This document shows positions 37,601-44,771 of a stretch of 64,000 bases of DNA, piece by piece. The position numbers were made by a program, and so were the translations under genes. This stretch comes from Lachnotalea sp041821265 (GTDB taxonomy: Bacteria > Bacillota > Clostridia > Lachnospirales > Lachnospiraceae), in the NCBI GenBank assembly GCA_041821265.1, contig JBGUEQ010000004.1, positions 67,295 to 131,294 on the forward strand, given 5' to 3'. The notes under the pieces were generated by a model. That model had not been told where the DNA came from. It saw nothing but the letters and a program-made list of their open reading frames with translations, and searched no databases. Numbering within the stretch: the first letter of the stretch is position 1; each line of letters starts with the position of its first letter.

Positions 37601-38134
37601 CTTTTCCGCATTTTCTAATTCTTCTTCTGTATTTCTTAATTCAGTTTGGTTTTGTACTAAAGCTGCCTGGTTCTCATTTACCTTTATCGTGTTTTTGGCT
37701 ATTGCTTCTTCTTGACTTTTTACCGCTTTTTCTGCCTTAGCATGTGTTTCTCTCGTTTCGTCTAACTGTGCCTTTAATTTCTTACTTTCTTCGCTATCTT
37801 TTCCAGTCGCCTTAACGCTTTCCTTATAGGCTTCGCTTAATTCTACAATTTTGTCCTTTAGCTTTTGCTCCTTATCTTGTAAGTCTGTAAGCTTCTGCTT
37901 TTGGTCTGTAATATGTGTAGTCTGTAGTTTTATAGCGTCACTCTGTAGATTTATTTTAGCTGTTAATTCTGTTTGCTTCGCCTTAAGTAAATCCGCCTGG
38001 CTTCCCAATGCTTTCGCTTGTGCAGCGTTTACCTTATATTCACTTGTAACAAGCTTCATCTGGGTAAGCATTGACTTCATTTGACTGTTAAATTCGCTTG
38101 TGTTAGCACCAACTCGTAGACTAGCACCAGCCAT
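34634..38134 (-). CDS. Tail tape measure protein
   Basis: 1166 residues. An N-terminal coiled coil (~1-190), a TP901-type core (~220-560: DFESGMSQVAATMGITTEEI, AGSTTQFSATEAAEALNYLA, LNLAAAGGMDLATASDMVTD), membrane-like helices (~610-700), then about six ~50-residue repeats around ELPGKIWNAI..TNV.TW (~730-1040) and the terminal SFFSGIVDGVKSTLGIHSPS motif. Known scaling of about 1.5 angstrom per residue gives a tail near 170 nm. Confidence 0.95.
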   Translation of the reverse strand: MAGASLRVGANTSEFNSQMKSMLTQMKLVTSEYKVNAAQAKALGSQADLLKAKQTELTAKINLQSDAIKLQTTHITDQKQKLTDLQDKEQKLKDKIVELSEAYKESVKATGKDSEESKKLKAQLDETRETHAKAEKAVKSQEEAIAKNTIKVNENQAALVQNQTELRNTEEELENAEKKWTVFGHEIQTAGEDMDGTGKKTLSLGDIIKANLISDVIISGVKALAKTVKDLAAAAIGVGMDFESGMSQVAATMGITTEEIAKGSEEYDKLEQAAKDAGSTTQFSATEAAEALNYLALAGYDADKSVETLPTVLNLAAAGGMDLATASDMVTDSMSALGDMAGSTESFVDKMAKTSQKSNTSVSQLGEAILTVGGTAKSLSGGVDEMNTVLGIFADNGVKGAEGGTALRNVILSLTAPTDTAKAKMKDLGIEVFDAEGNMRPLNETFNDLNGILGDMTAGEQTEALNEIFNKTDLKSVNALLANSGERFDELSGYIGSADGAAADMAATMNDNLKGKFTIIKSSLEGVGIAAYEKFKEPLSNAAENVIATIGTLSSDLSDGTLSGAMDKIAEGFGNLVEKASEIIVTVLPKVIEGLGWVMDNGNTIYSILLSIGAGFAVFKVAALIGTVVSAVKGLTAAEVAFNIIQKLVNLTMAANPIIFVATLVAILVAGIITFVATNENARTAVTKVWNGVKETIGKVVGSIVTFFTQTIPNALNSVINFVKSNWQGLLLLLVNPFAGAFKLLYDNCEGFRNTVDNLVTNIKTGFGNVVTFFRELPGKIWNAILGAVDNIITWGEDMKAAAVEGVTNLITNVVLFFQELPYKMGYIIGLALGKIIQWGIDLYNWVTVEIPAFIKQIITFMKELPGKIWNAIVAAITNVATWVNNMRITAVTGVTNLVTNVITFMSELPSKIWNAIVQAVTNVYTWGENMKANAASAATSLISNVFTTLSQMPNKVKNAIQDAISQVATWGTNLAKKGTSAASSLVSAVVNGISGLPGKMVEIGKNIVNGVWQGICNAKDTFTSNVKSFFSGIVDGVKSTLGIHSPSRVFRDQVGRYMAEGVSVGFTNEMDNVNDEMKDSLNGLTTKVVADINPVAAVKQTAKIVSLDKTVNTQKITDNSNVTVIVYTTNTTTLDKKVIAQEVKKEVVKGITKDQNNKDKCKGAA

Positions 38135-38141
38135 TAATTAC

Positions 38142-38597
38142 TTACTCCTTCGGTCTTGTTTCTCTGTCATATTCGACTTGAAATACAACATAGTCTAGAA
38201 GGTCACTTAAATCTGATTCTAAGCACTCTTTATAACTGTTACGCATATTCTTAATACATATCTGTAGCAAGTTATCTAATACCCGCTTATACGATTCCCA
38301 GGCATTTACCTGTTCGTTTTCTTCTATGTATCCATTTTCTTTGTCGTAATCATCAAATATACTGCTCTGGTCTTCTTCTACCTGTCCACCGTTTAGAATA
38401 TCGCTCAATAGTCGTATCTTCTCATTTACAGATTCGTCAATGATTTGCGTAATAGCTTGAAAAGTTTGCATTATTTCTTGTACTTCTAGCTGCTCTATTT
38501 CTTCGTCCTCTATCCTGTCATTAAAAACTGTTCTAATCACCATTTGATAAAGGAATAATAAGTCGTTTTCTTCTTCGGTCTCGCTTATCAGTTCCAT
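38142..38597 (-). CDS. Tail assembly chaperone T extension (gpT-like, -1 frame)
   Basis: The frame extends upstream beyond this ATG without a stop to the A9 run at 38700-38708 (KFEFTKVIDITLRCEGK, FYRVTTYAYRRYTELMEL), overlapping the end of the chaperone gene. It is therefore most likely made only as a frameshift fusion rather than from its own start, which has only a weak site. 151 residues from the ATG, ~186 from the slip. Acidic and helical; bridges the chaperone to the tape measure. Confidence 0.8.
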   Translation of the reverse strand: MELISETEEENDLLFLYQMVIRTVFNDRIEDEEIEQLEVQEIMQTFQAITQIIDESVNEKIRLLSDILNGGQVEEDQSSIFDDYDKENGYIEENEQVNAWESYKRVLDNLLQICIKNMRNSYKECLESDLSDLLDYVVFQVEYDRETRPKE

Positions 38598-38680
38598 AAG
38601 TTCTGTATATCTCCTGTAAGCATATGTTGTAACCCTGTAAAACCGCTTTAACTTTCCTTCACAACGAAGCGTTATATCTA

Positions 38681-39301
38681 TTACTTTCGTGAACTCAAAT
38701 TTTTTTTTACGTCTTCTGCCTGTTCGCTTAATTTTTTAATAATATTTGCATTAATCATAGCAAACTTGAAGATAATTTCTGACACATCGTTAAGAGACTT
38801 GTTCGCTTCTTCCAAAGTGAATTGTTCATCATAAACTATTACAATAGCTTCTAACATTCTGTCTAAGTCTTCATCTGTGTAAGTCTGCTTTTCTGGCTTT
38901 ACTGTTTCGTCGTAAACCTTTCTAAACTTACTATATTTCTTTCTTCCAATTTTTCCGCTTTCGTATGTAATCCCATTAATATTTATCTTGTTTGTATTAA
39001 GGTTTTTCGCCATATCTTCCGCTTGAATATTAAGTTTATTAAGTACTTCCGCATTGATAAGTGAAAAATTTAATAGAATATCTGGTACTTCGTCTAACGC
39101 TTCGTTCGCTTCATCAATAGAAAATTGATTTTCGTATACCGCTACGATAACGTCTAACATATTATCTAGGTCTTCATCTGTGAAAGTCTGTTTATCTTTG
39201 TCCTTACCTAGAAGCCCTTCAAAAACTTCTCTAAACTTTCTATACTTTTCCCTGGTGATATTTCCGCTTTCATACTCTTTTTCATTAATGCATATTTTCA
39301 T
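38681..39301 (-). CDS. Tail assembly chaperone G, internally duplicated
   Basis: 206 residues made of two homologous ~101-residue copies: INEKEYESGNITREKYRKFR..TFTDEDLDNMLDVIVAVYENQF and INGITYESGKIGRKKYSKFR..TYTDEDLDRMLEAIVIVYDEQF. Each matches the short Siphovirus chaperone that precedes the tape measure. AAGGAG lies upstream. The gene ends with the slippery run that feeds the T extension; only the second copy has it. A perfect 27-base palindrome lies just before the ribosome site. Confidence 0.85.
   Translation of the reverse strand: MKICINEKEYESGNITREKYRKFREVFEGLLGKDKDKQTFTDEDLDNMLDVIVAVYENQFSIDEANEALDEVPDILLNFSLINAEVLNKLNIQAEDMAKNLNTNKININGITYESGKIGRKKYSKFRKVYDETVKPEKQTYTDEDLDRMLEAIVIVYDEQFTLEEANKSLNDVSEIIFKFAMINANIIKKLSEQAEDVKKNLSSRK
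38700..38708 (-). promoter_or_regulatory. Slippery site for -1 programmed frameshift
   Basis: Nine consecutive A on the minus strand (codons GTA AAA AAA AAT), seven codons before the chaperone stop. A -1 shift enters the open frame that runs through to 38142, making a ~385-residue G-T fusion, the arrangement conserved in tailed phages. Confidence 0.85.
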
Positions 39302-39321
39302 TTTTACAACTCCTTTTTAAC

Positions 39322-39348
39322 TTTGGGTGTCAGATTCTGACACCCAAA
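39322..39348. repeat. Perfect 27-base palindrome, candidate parS copy 1
   Basis: 13-bp arms around a single T; its core GGGTGTCAGATTCTGACACC is identical to 49833-49852 inside the parB-like gene. There is no T-run on either side, so it does not look like a terminator. It lies between the tail tube gene and the chaperone gene. Confidence 0.75.
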
Positions 39349-39353
39349 TCCTA

Positions 39354-40007
39354 TTAGCCTTCTGTTACTGGGACTGGTACATATTCCTGTACTTCTCCGA
39401 ACCAACTTGCTATCGCTTCTGCTGCCGTAGTATCTGTTACTACTAAATTTGTTTCATCTACTACAAGGGCGAAAAGTTTCTTATTTTCTCCCTCTATTAA
39501 GTCTTCTTTCTTTCTTGCATAGAATGTGCCTTTAATTTTAATGGTCTGTACTGTCTTCTTGTCTTTTACAGTCTCATAACTGACGTCTGGTCTTTCAAAT
39601 TTTCCACAATAATACCATACAAATTCATATTTACCATTTCCCTGTTTTGCTCTAAATCCTAACGCTACTTCCTTCGCCTTATCACTTTCAGATTTTGCTA
39701 AAAATCCATATTTGTAAAGAGTATCAAATAGTAGCGCATAGTCACCAGGTGTCAATCTGTTTACCTCTACTTCTATTTCTGTCTTCTCATATGTTTCTAC
39801 TGTATCTTCTACTTCGTCGTCGCTATAAGTATATTCAACTGTAAAAGTATCCTTAATTGTTGCTGCTAATGCCTTAGCTAATCTTACTGGTATTGCAGCC
39901 GAATATACGTCTTCGTCGTTTGTCTCAACTGCTGCTACACAAATATCTTTTAAGCCTACTAGGCGGCTTCTTTCAATGGTTTTTTCATTTTCTTTCACTT
40001 TTGCCAT
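39354..40007 (-). CDS. Major tail protein
   Basis: 217 residues of the phi13/phage-tail-tube family: RSRLVGLKDICVAAVETNDE, FRAKQGNGKYEFVWYYCGKF, TFYARKKEDLIEGENKKLFA. It forms the tail tube. Position between the completion protein and the chaperone is the standard order. Confidence 0.88.
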   Translation of the reverse strand: MAKVKENEKTIERSRLVGLKDICVAAVETNDEDVYSAAIPVRLAKALAATIKDTFTVEYTYSDDEVEDTVETYEKTEIEVEVNRLTPGDYALLFDTLYKYGFLAKSESDKAKEVALGFRAKQGNGKYEFVWYYCGKFERPDVSYETVKDKKTVQTIKIKGTFYARKKEDLIEGENKKLFALVVDETNLVVTDTTAAEAIASWFGEVQEYVPVPVTEG

Positions 40008-40430
40008 TTATTCGTTATCTCCTTCCACTTTCAATAAATAATAAAATCTCATAGACTTGTGATAAAGACCTTTTTCGCTCTCGAATTGGTCATTACCAAC
40101 AATATAGTTAAACCCAGCTTTCTTAAGAAGCTTCTTAACCTTTTTCTTTAGTTTATAAACGTCTTCCATACTCCACAAATCTACTTGTATGTAGTATTCT
40201 TCGTTTTCGTTGCTGTCGTCGCAAAAATCTGCGTCTTTATCTTCCATGTAGTAAAACGTAATATGTGTTTCGTTTATCTCCTGGTTATACCAGCCTTCTT
40301 CTACATGTACCCCTGTAATTCCGATTATATCCGCCAGGTAAGCCGTTAAATCCAGGTCTTCCGCTTCTTTTTCTGATGCCACAACAATCTCTTTCATTTT
40401 CAATAATTCTTCGTCACTTAGAACCGCCAT
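40008..40430 (-). CDS. Tail terminator/completion protein
   Basis: 140 residues (EEGWYNQEINETHITFYYME, EEYYIQVDLWSMEDVYKLKK), highly acidic in the middle. Position between the HK97 gp10-like and major tail genes matches the tail completion family of siphophages. It ends 1 base before the major tail gene. Confidence 0.72.
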   Translation of the reverse strand: MAVLSDEELLKMKEIVVASEKEAEDLDLTAYLADIIGITGVHVEEGWYNQEINETHITFYYMEDKDADFCDDSNENEEYYIQVDLWSMEDVYKLKKKVKKLLKKAGFNYIVGNDQFESEKGLYHKSMRFYYLLKVEGDNE

Positions 40431-40432
40431 AA

Positions 40433-40885
40433 CTAGCCCCCCAACTTCTCTTGTAATACTTTTTGGTATTCCTCTTCTGCTATACTCTTAAGTGCTATGT
40501 ATGTCGGTTTAGCTGCTTCTAACATAAATTCTTTAGGCTTGTGCATACTTGAACCCCATTCATGGAACTTCACATAGTAATAGGGTGATGTATCTGACTT
40601 TTCCCAGCCTATTACTTCTCCATAGTTTCCGCTTTGCGTACTTGGTTTTTTGGGTACGTTATCCGCGGCATGTTCCCCTGTTCTGCTACCCCTTCTACCG
40701 CTTTTAATGGGATTGCTACTATATGCTTTTGCTCTCATTTCTTTTTTTGCTTCGTCTTGTCCTATTACGCCCGCTTTTTTGACTATATTTTTATTGATTT
40801 TTTTTAACTCTGAATCCGTACAAAGTGTTTCTAACTCTTTTTGTATCTCATTCAATCCCCAAAATTCCGTACTTATAAAAGCCAT
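40433..40885 (-). CDS. HK97 gp10-like head-tail protein
   Basis: 150 residues: GVIGQDEAKKEMRAKAYSSN, GSRTGEHAADNVP, YYVKFHEWGSSMHKPKEFML. The H-E-W-G/P.P.FM pattern is diagnostic of the HK97-gp10 family that joins head and tail. Confidence 0.87.
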   Translation of the reverse strand: MAFISTEFWGLNEIQKELETLCTDSELKKINKNIVKKAGVIGQDEAKKEMRAKAYSSNPIKSGRRGSRTGEHAADNVPKKPSTQSGNYGEVIGWEKSDTSPYYYVKFHEWGSSMHKPKEFMLEAAKPTYIALKSIAEEEYQKVLQEKLGG

Positions 40886-41191
40886 TTATACTACTTCCTG
40901 TCCCTTTAGTACTATTTTGTTTTTCTTATAGTTCAAGTAATCTACATTAATAAGATTAAAGATACGTTCTCCCCACTTAATACGGTATTCCTTTGTATTC
41001 AACGCGTCCAACTTGTTACAAAATCGTGTTTCAAAGTTAATTACATTCTTCAAATCTACTTCCAAGGCGTTATATAACTCTTTTCCATAAAGGTTTTTTA
41101 TATCGCACCAGGGGCTATAATAGTCCGTCCATTCTTCCGAAGAGCGACCTTTTACTACTTCTTTTTTCCTTTTTTGAATGGTTAAGTACAT
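40886..41191 (-). CDS. Head closure/head-tail joining protein
   Basis: 101 residues. Small beta-rich protein (WTDYYSPWCDIKNLYGKELY, LNTKEYRIKWGERIFNLINV) of the phage head-tail joining family. It overlaps the upstream adaptor by 1 base. Confidence 0.8.
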   Translation of the reverse strand: MYLTIQKRKKEVVKGRSSEEWTDYYSPWCDIKNLYGKELYNALEVDLKNVINFETRFCNKLDALNTKEYRIKWGERIFNLINVDYLNYKKNKIVLKGQEVV

Positions 41192-41517
41192 TATTCCGCC
41201 CCCACATTAGCCAACTTATCTAAAATAGTCCTGGTTATTTTGTCTTCCTTCGTGCTTCCTGGTATCTCTGTTCCTCTTTCGTCGTACATATCTTTGATAA
41301 TTTTCTTCTGTAGAAGGATTGCTATTCTTTGTCCTTTTTTATAATCTTCTTCGCTTTCATAATTTGACTTATCCTTATATGCTGTTCCTACACAACTATC
41401 TATATAGGCTTCTGCTGTTAATATAAGGTCGTCAATTTGGTCGTCGTCTTCATCAAACCCAACACGTAAATACTCTTTCGCATCTTTTAAAGTAATTGTG
41501 GTCGTTTCATCTGCCAT
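41191..41517 (-). CDS. Head-tail adaptor (gp6-like)
   Basis: 108 helical residues: LKDAKEYLRVGFDEDDDQID, LILTAEAYIDSCVGTAYKD. The motif is typical of HK97 gp6-like connectors that form the ring below the portal. Confidence 0.88.
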   Translation of the reverse strand: MADETTTITLKDAKEYLRVGFDEDDDQIDDLILTAEAYIDSCVGTAYKDKSNYESEEDYKKGQRIAILLQKKIIKDMYDERGTEIPGSTKEDKITRTILDKLANVGAE

Positions 41518-41541
41518 TATGCCACCCCTTCCAGGTAGTTA

Positions 41542-42648
41542 TTAGGCTGCTGTAAATTCAACCTTAAAGCAAGCCCTGTCGTCCAGCTTCTCACAGTCAA
41601 AACGTTCTTGTACCTTAAGTGCTACTTCGTCCGATTCAAAGAATACAGAAGAATCCGTAGAAACTGTATAACCTTTTCTTTCAAAGAATTTAACAAGTGC
41701 ATAAAGGTTAACTACATAAAATACTAATTTACCTTCTGTTGCTGCTAATTCTTCATCTGATAATGTAACAAGTGGCTTATTCTCGAAGTAATCTACCCCA
41801 TTAACATTTTTAACTAATTCTAAGTCCCTGTCGTTCTTATCTCTCTGACTCTTAAGGTATACATACCCGCTAAGGTTTGTAATAACAATCGTTTTAGCGC
41901 GAAGTGTAGGTAATACACCGTCAATTACTTTTTTAACTCCTTTGTAGTCTGTAGCACCTGTAGATTTATCTACCATACTACTTTCTACAATTGTTAAAAT
42001 TTCGTCGTTTTCACTATTAACTGCTGCTTCTGCAAAATCTGGCTTAATAACGTCCTGTACGATATTTACCGCTTCGTCTTCTTGTAGGTCGTTAGCAATT
42101 GGCACTAAAGAACCGTAGTTCTCGATAATGTAAGTAATTTCTTCTGTAGCTGCTGCTTCACCTGTTAGTTTCGTACCCGATTTATACTTAGTTAACTTTT
42201 TACCGCCAATTTTAGCAAATGGCATTTTACCATGATTCGAAGTAGCCTTTACAATGTGACAATGTTGTTTAAGAGAAGGGAATCCCTCACGCAAAACTTG
42301 AATGTCATTAATAAATTGCTCTGGAAGAATAGCCGCGTTATTATCAATATTTACTGCTGCCCTTTCTTCTTCTGTAAGTGCCGTTTTACCCTTTAATGCA
42401 TACTTTACAGCTGCGCGCATTTCGTTAATTGTTCCTTTTGTTCTAACTTCTGTTTTCTTCTTTGTAGCCTGGTCACGAAGTTCGTCTTTTTCGTCTTCGT
42501 CTAATTCTTCCTGGATAGCTAACTGCGTTTTTAAAGTTCTCACTTCTTCCATAACTACCGCTGCCTTATCCGCTTCTTTGTTCTGTAAGTTGCTTCTTAC
42601 TTCTGTTTTCTTTGTCTCGATTAATGCTCTTAACTCGTTTAAATCCAT
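41542..42648 (-). CDS. HK97-fold major capsid protein
   Basis: 368 residues. An N-terminal delta/scaffold domain of charged coiled coil (1-~100), then the HK97 fold: ILPEQFINDIQVLREGFPSL, KMPFAKIGG, FFERKGYTVSTDSSVFFESD. The delta domain should be removed by the protease encoded just upstream. Confidence 0.93.
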   Translation of the reverse strand: MDLNELRALIETKKTEVRSNLQNKEADKAAVVMEEVRTLKTQLAIQEELDEDEKDELRDQATKKKTEVRTKGTINEMRAAVKYALKGKTALTEEERAAVNIDNNAAILPEQFINDIQVLREGFPSLKQHCHIVKATSNHGKMPFAKIGGKKLTKYKSGTKLTGEAAATEEITYIIENYGSLVPIANDLQEDEAVNIVQDVIKPDFAEAAVNSENDEILTIVESSMVDKSTGATDYKGVKKVIDGVLPTLRAKTIVITNLSGYVYLKSQRDKNDRDLELVKNVNGVDYFENKPLVTLSDEELAATEGKLVFYVVNLYALVKFFERKGYTVSTDSSVFFESDEVALKVQERFDCEKLDDRACFKVEFTAA

Positions 42649-42662
42649 TTTGTAATACTCCT

Positions 42663-43337
42663 TTAGTTTTCTAATTCGTCTTCTAAATCTAATAATTTAA
42701 GTTCTTCTTCAAGTTCCTTTAGTCTTACTTCGTCTTTGGCTTCTTTTTTCACCTTATCAAAGCTTCTACAGTTAATTTGAGAACTGTCATAAGCTGGGAA
42801 CGTGCAAGGGCTTACTTCGTGTAATTCTGCCTTAACAATGCTTCTCTTGTATATTTCTCTACCTTCATACTGTACTTTGCTCCATTGGTCTTCTAAACAA
42901 ATAAACCCGAAGCTACTACCGTCAACATCACCACGCTGTACACTCTCTTTTACATCACTTCCCCAGGTATTGTTAGGTAAATCAATGTCGTAGCTAAGCC
43001 CTGTTGTATCTGATGTATTGAATCGTAATGTATCTATTTTTGTGCTTCCTAGAGGTTTACTGCTATCATGATTCCATAACGCTTTAATTTCTTTTCCTAC
43101 CTCTTTACAATCCCTTATGCTTTCATCAAAGCAGCCTGTAGCAATTTCTTCTAAATATTCGTCGCCCCAGCGGTCTTGTATAAGTACTGGCATATTGAAC
43201 TTAACGGCGTATCCGCCTATTGTTCTACTTTCCTGTCCTTCTGCTGCCGCTCTTAATTCCAACGGTATCTGTTGGTATCCTACATAGCTTCTCTGTTCCA
43301 CTTTTGTTTCCTCGTTACTCGTTACTTGTGCTGGCAT
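42663..43337 (-). CDS. Prohead maturation protease
   Basis: 224 residues of the HK97 U35-type prohead protease. RTIGGYAVKFNMPVLI opens the domain; the likely catalytic His is in IKALWNHDSSKPLGS and the Ser in RGDVDGSSFGF. The C-terminal charged coil aids scaffolding. It overlaps the portal gene by 23 bases. Confidence 0.9.
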   Translation of the reverse strand: MPAQVTSNEETKVEQRSYVGYQQIPLELRAAAEGQESRTIGGYAVKFNMPVLIQDRWGDEYLEEIATGCFDESIRDCKEVGKEIKALWNHDSSKPLGSTKIDTLRFNTSDTTGLSYDIDLPNNTWGSDVKESVQRGDVDGSSFGFICLEDQWSKVQYEGREIYKRSIVKAELHEVSPCTFPAYDSSQINCRSFDKVKKEAKDEVRLKELEEELKLLDLEDELEN

Positions 43338-44565
43338 TTGTCTCGCTCCCTTCTTTCGATTTTCCCAGGTCTTTAAGTTTTAACACGCCCGCATTTACTA
43401 TTAATTCGTTTCCTTCTGGCAGCGTTTGTCTTTGTATTTCTAATCTTGCTTCGTTTGGTAATAAAATTCCATTCGAGACATAAGCACAAAGTATTTTTTG
43501 CTGTGTTTCTGCGTTCGTTCTTAATATTACGTTCGTGTTAAATCTTACCTTGAATCCTTTACTTCTTTTTTCTTTGGTTAATCCACTCCAAGTAACTTCT
43601 TGCTCTATTGATTCGTATAGTATCAATAGGGTATCTATTAAAAAGCTTAATTGCTGCTGTTCTAAAGAATTATTATTCGTGTCCTTAAGGTCGTTTAGCT
43701 GATGCATTTTAATACCAAACAATGCGGCTATCTGGCTTATTGTCATTCTTCGAATCTGTTCATATTGTGCATCTGCCAGGCTTAAATTAATGGGCTGTAC
43801 CGTAAATCCCGCTGGTACAGTAAAAATACGTTTTCCCTTGCTATAAAGCCTGGTGAATTTATTTTGTACTTTTTCCAGTTCTTTATTGTCTTTAATGTCA
43901 GAAGTAAGCTGTACTACAAGCTTATTCGTTAGACCATTATCAAATAGTGTATTAAGGTAATTCTGCGCCTTTATATTACCGTCTATCGTACTTTTTACCA
44001 GGCTTCTGATTGGCTTTGTATTAATTCCGTCTGTAGTGAATCCCTTGAATATCATAAGTTCATCATAGAAGCCTTGTTGTGTGCTGCTGCTTCCTGTTAC
44101 TCTAAAATCTACCAGCACTTTATTTTTAAGCTTCGACTGTAATAATCCCGCATCATCTATCGTGATTCCTTCTACCATACATGGATAAAGTGCTACTATA
44201 TTTCCTTTTCTGTCGTACTGCTTATACGCTGCGCTAATTCCTTCGTGCTGCCTTGTTAGTTCTATTGCCTTCCAGAAGTCTACCGCTGTCATATATGGAT
44301 TAGGTCTTAAGCTTAATAACTCATTAAGTGGGTCTTCTGTTGCCCTTCTTATTCCGTCTTCTGTGTCTTGCACTAGATAAAGTGGTGTTTTCGCTATTCC
44401 TTCTGATAATTGCTTAAGACATGTAAGGTAGGTAGCTTCTTTCATAGCGGCACCCGCCTGGTTTTCATCTACTCCGAATACTCGTAAAAATAGTTTTTCT
44501 TCATCTGTCAGTGATGTATTCTCTGTTGATTCTTCTGTTCTTCTCTCTAAAAAATCTAATAGCAT
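43315..44565 (-). CDS. Portal protein
   Basis: 416 residues of the HK97 portal family: LSLRPNPYMTAVDFWKAIEL, FTTDGINTKPIRSLVKSTID, IAALFGIKMHQLND. The dodecameric portal is the DNA entry channel. It lies between terminase and protease, as usual. Confidence 0.92.
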   Translation of the reverse strand: MLLDFLERRTEESTENTSLTDEEKLFLRVFGVDENQAGAAMKEATYLTCLKQLSEGIAKTPLYLVQDTEDGIRRATEDPLNELLSLRPNPYMTAVDFWKAIELTRQHEGISAAYKQYDRKGNIVALYPCMVEGITIDDAGLLQSKLKNKVLVDFRVTGSSSTQQGFYDELMIFKGFTTDGINTKPIRSLVKSTIDGNIKAQNYLNTLFDNGLTNKLVVQLTSDIKDNKELEKVQNKFTRLYSKGKRIFTVPAGFTVQPINLSLADAQYEQIRRMTISQIAALFGIKMHQLNDLKDTNNNSLEQQQLSFLIDTLLILYESIEQEVTWSGLTKEKRSKGFKVRFNTNVILRTNAETQQKILCAYVSNGILLPNEARLEIQRQTLPEGNELIVNAGVLKLKDLGKSKEGSETNASTSNE

Positions 44566-44756
44566 TACGTCCTACCACTCCTTACTAGCATAATTGCAAC
44601 TGCTGCCAGTTCTATGCTTAATACATATAACCCATAATGGCTACTAATGTCGTAAGTGTTGAAGAAAAGCACCGCCAGGGCTGCTATTAGAAGCACGTCC
44701 GCAATTAACTCGCGTATATTTACTTTATCTATACATTTCTTGATTTTCTTAAACAC
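44565..44756 (-). CDS. Small membrane protein between terminase and portal
   Basis: 63 residues: a basic N-terminus, then two hydrophobic stretches (ELIADVLLIAALAVLFFNTY and YVLSIELAAVAIMLV). It shares a base with the portal start. A short ORF at this place is common in clostridial HK97-like phages; function unknown. Confidence 0.6.
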   Translation of the reverse strand: MFKKIKKCIDKVNIRELIADVLLIAALAVLFFNTYDISSHYGLYVLSIELAAVAIMLVRSGRT

Positions 44757-44771
44757 TTGTTAACCTTCTTT

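Noticed and set aside
36576..37715. Plus-strand frames of 226 and 139 codons over the tape measure gene.
   Set aside because: No ribosome sites, Ser/Pro/Ala-biased shadow composition, and they lie opposite a certain gene.
39322..39348. The long palindrome as a terminator of the tail operon.
   Set aside because: No T-run follows on either strand, and the downstream tail genes must be cotranscribed.
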